Assembly: GCA_029964075.1 (NCBI GenBank)
Contig: CM057136.1
Location: 10,478,001 to 10,542,000 of the forward strand
Origin: Patiria pectinifera
Lineage: Eukaryota > Echinodermata > Asteroidea > Valvatida > Asterinidae
Direction: 5' to 3'
DNA length: 64,000 nucleotides
Position numbers and translations under genes: made by a program. Below the pieces are notes generated by a model, which had not been told where the DNA came from, did not search any database, and saw only the letters and a program-made list of their open reading frames with translations. Below are positions 61,160 through 64,000 of the stretch, piece after piece. Position 1 is the first letter of the stretch; every line of letters starts with the position of its first letter.

Positions 61160-63620
61160 GCTCACAAACACGATGAGTGAATGTCGAAGAAAATTGTCTA
61201 ACCTGTCGGAGTTCTTAGCGAAGGCTGAGGGGGGCAGGTCAGTAGTCCAACTGGAGCCCACAAGCACCCAGACATGAAGGCAAGCACCCAGACATGAAGG
61301 CAAACACCCAGGCAGAAATGGAGAGAGATACCCCGCACCAAAAGAGAACCAAAAAAATAATGAGGAGGGAAAAAATAAATGGTTAGGAACCGCCACCAAT
61401 CTGCACTATTGCTGGAAGGAAACACTGCCGAACTGCATTTTTTGGAGCAGTACATTTCAAAATTTAGACTTCGGCAATAGGACGCCAACTTCTGAGCGTA
61501 CCTCACGTTAAGTTTATTTAAGGGCAACTTTATGAATTTAGGGTCCAAAGTGTGACATTTTTCCTGTCTCTGTTTCCTTGGCACTTTGTAATTTGCCATT
61601 CAAGTATCATTAAGAATGACTTCAAACGATTTGTTCAATAGCTGGGTAGGTAGCTATTCGTAATCACTCTTGGAGGATGACTGCAGTCAGAATGATAAAA
61701 TCATAGATGTCAGATGAAACAGGAACAGGACAAAATAGTGGACCCCAAATTTGTAGAATGGTCCTTGAGCTAATGCGCTAACGTGAGATATGCTTCAAAT
61801 TTCTTGGGTAGCAGTGCCAAACTTCCCAAAGCTAGATTTGATTCATCTTGTTGATAGCACTCTGCTCTGTCATAGCAGTTTGAACTAACACTATAGTGAA
61901 ATCCGGCGAACGAAATTAGAAACCATTCTTGAGGTGGTGCCATGCTCGCGCGCATGCCGCACGCGTTGTTAAATAAGAGGCACGTGCGCATTTTGGTAAC
62001 ACTGTTGGTTGAAGGAACCTGGAGTGCGTGCGTACTACCTGAGTGCAACTCACGCGAGCCTCAAGCCACCTCAGAAACTAGCTGTCGCCGAATTAGTCTA
62101 TAGATAAGCCAAAAAATCTTCAGCGGAGGATTTTTGGGCCAACTTGCCTTTGATACGTAATGATAGAGGTAGGAGTTGTTTAGGGGTACACCCTTACGCC
62201 GTTGATGCCCCTCCAATGATCCTGGCTATGCAAATATGCCGGATATCATTGGACGATTCGCAAAGATACGAATGCGTTAGTGAAAGAAATATGCCATGAT
62301 TATGATTATAAAATGAAAGATGATATAGCTATTTTCAAAATTTCGACTTCATCCCCAGCTGTGGCTTAAGGCTTGAGCTTTTTGATTTCACGGACTATAC
62401 TGGCCCGTTCTCCTTAATAAAGACCCCAAATTTAACCAGGAGACTAAGCTAGGGAAAAGGCCAGCGTTTCGTAAACCCCATTAAGGGTTTTGAAATCTGG
62501 ACTTCACTCCAGCATTACCTGAAGGAGATTTGGGGCCCTTGTCTTTGGAAATGCTGGCTTAATCTAAATCAACGATCAGGATAACTAAACCAGATATAAT
62601 GAGCCAATACTTTAGTGTTTCCATTTGTTTTGCTGCTAATTAAACGATTCTCAAGCCACGAATGATCCAAAGCTGGGAACGAAGCCAGAGTTTTGAAAAT
62701 ACCCCACTGGATGATAATGATGAAATGAATGAGAGATTTATAATTCCATAACTGTATCATGGAAGATGCAGAGAATCTATAAAAGACAATCCTATACAAA
62801 TGACCGACATTTAATATTCTCATTTGATGGGTAAAAATAATTACGAAAAAAGCCCTCATAATTTCATAAGCTATTTGTATTTTTTTGTGTATTTAATTAA
62901 CATGATAAAAAATGACTACAATCATTTCCTATCAGCATTGATAATGTAGGGACTACGCCTGGCAGACCTCTTCATGCACAAAAGCAACCAAAAGTAAAAA
63001 GATGTTTTGTCGTTAAAATGAAACATACAAGTGAAAAATTTGTTCTGAAAAAAAAAATATCATTTGTTGAAGACTTTATAGACAATACATCTTTAATCCC
63101 GTTTCAGTATTCAGCAGAACTCTAACAAGCAATTACAGCGTTATCTAATGTCCGTGACGGAGTTTTTAAGAACTCAAGTCAATAAACCTAGAAACAATTT
63201 CAAATCTAGTAACGGTCAAGGAGATTACAGACTAGGCGTTTTGGATAATTTCTCTGAATCATTCATTAGATATCATGGTTAATTGGTTCTGTCATTACAT
63301 AATTTGTATCCTTGTGGTTTCAAAACCTGGCTGCTGAAAACTTAATATCCCTTTATATAAATAAATTATCAATTTGCAGACACAACGCCTTGGATATATT
63401 TATTTTTTTTAAAAAAATCCATATATCTATTTCGTGATAACCTTGTGGAGACGTATTCACCTATAGAAATTGCCCTGTTGAGATGTATACAATCTTTTGT
63501 TCCCTATTATACACATGTCTCCACAGGGCACCGTGTACCGGATCACTGGAATTGCCCTAATGTGAAGTTTAAATACTTTCTGAATATAATTCATATATGC
63601 GCATAATTATGACATCATCA
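61160..63620. other. Intron of the minus-strand gene
   Basis: Lies between the exons ending at 63630 and starting at 60004. Apart from a repeat fragment near 61,790-61,860 shared with 50.7-50.9 kb and a short duplicated phrase AAGCACCCAGACATGAAGGC near 61262-61300, nothing coding is seen. Confidence 0.5.
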
Positions 63621-63629
63621 TGAACTCAC

Positions 63630-63963
63630 CTTGTGAGTGGACACCGACGAGTCGGTCCTGGCGGCGGACACCGGACTGCCCGTCGGGCTGAAGCCGTCCC
63701 CTAAGTCCGCCCCCAGGTTGTCGTAACTCCCCGACTCAAACGGCGACCTGGGGTCAGAGGTCGGCGTGGGTCTGGGGTCAAAGAGCGGCGGGGGTCGGAT
63801 TGGCTCCCGGGGCGTGGCCTCGTCATGGCGATACGGGATGGTGGAGACTTGGTGGATCTTGGACGATTCGTTAGGGGAGGTTTCGTCTTTTGTGATGGTG
63901 CCGCTGCTTGAGTAGCTCGGCGGACCGCTGCTGGACGGAGTCTTACTATGCGAACCAGACCTG
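63630..63963 (-). CDS. Penultimate exon of the unidentified Ser/Pro-rich protein
   Basis: Minus-strand exon with donor CACAAG|GTGAGT at 63630/63629 and an acceptor (TTCCAG or CAGCAG) near 63961-63964. About 110 codons, rich in Ser, Pro, Thr and Asp (SGSHSKTPSSSGPPSYSSSG; PPPLFDPRPTPTSDPRSPF), and probably disordered. The GC-rich third positions differ sharply from the AT-rich surroundings, which supports coding. It reads in phase 0 into the exon at 60004. Earlier exons lie beyond the window. Confidence 0.65.
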
Positions 63964-64000
63964 CTGGAAAATTTTTAAAAAAAAATAAAAAAATCAATAT

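Noticed and set aside
60830-61399. 189-residue minus-strand frame
   Set aside because: Most of it is the translated 12-bp minisatellite (SHKS/ITSP repeats).

Overview
This is eukaryotic nuclear DNA. It has long AT-rich introns with GT-AG boundaries, a 234-bp satellite, tRNA-derived SINEs and many short DNA transposons. A conserved animal metabolic gene (GRHPR) and a DUF6589-type transposase suggest a marine invertebrate deuterostome, most likely an echinoderm. That placement is inference from general character, not from a diagnostic sequence.

Layout. 1-4.7 kb: gene-poor, with one small MITE and short palindromes. 4.75-13.1 kb: a head-to-tail 234-bp satellite whose central part is organised into higher-order repeats of five or six monomers. 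13,499-24,746: a complete 11,248-bp DNA transposon with a perfect 4-bp target duplication (CAGC), palindrome-rich ends and long subterminal inverted repeats. It carries two convergent multi-exon genes that both read open from start to stop. The plus-strand gene is a 972-residue transposase (DUF6589/Academ-like) with two tandem PHD fingers. The minus-strand gene is a 421-residue RecQ-like helicase. Each gene starts just inside one copy of the same CpG-rich inverted repeat, and their stop codons are only 14 bp apart. This is the main discovery of the window.

25.4-51.9 kb: GRHPR (glyoxylate/hydroxypyruvate reductase), eight coding exons on the plus strand. Its third intron is about 18.8 kb and holds a large load of repeats: a hAT-type element with an exact 8-bp target duplication, Harbinger-like MITEs with TAA/TTA duplications, a TTAA-flanked MITE, several foldback elements, and a roughly 3.47-kb segment present as three tandem copies that each keep the same minus-strand reading frames. 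52-57.3 kb: a tandem array of about 320 bp (eight copies) between diverged copies of a 400-bp repeat, then foldback elements and a relic resembling the big transposon's terminus. 57.8-58.0 kb: a large imperfect hairpin. 59.5-64 kb: the last two exons of an unidentified minus-strand gene encoding a disordered Ser/Arg/Lys-rich tail that ends in a class I PDZ-ligand-like C-terminus; its intron contains a SINE and a minisatellite element.

The two transposon genes plausibly work together, one for cutting and joining and one for DNA unwinding or repair. GRHPR and the 3' gene are host genes. Exon models were built by hand from splice signals and reading phase, so boundaries may be off by a base or so, and family names rest on recognition, not on a search.
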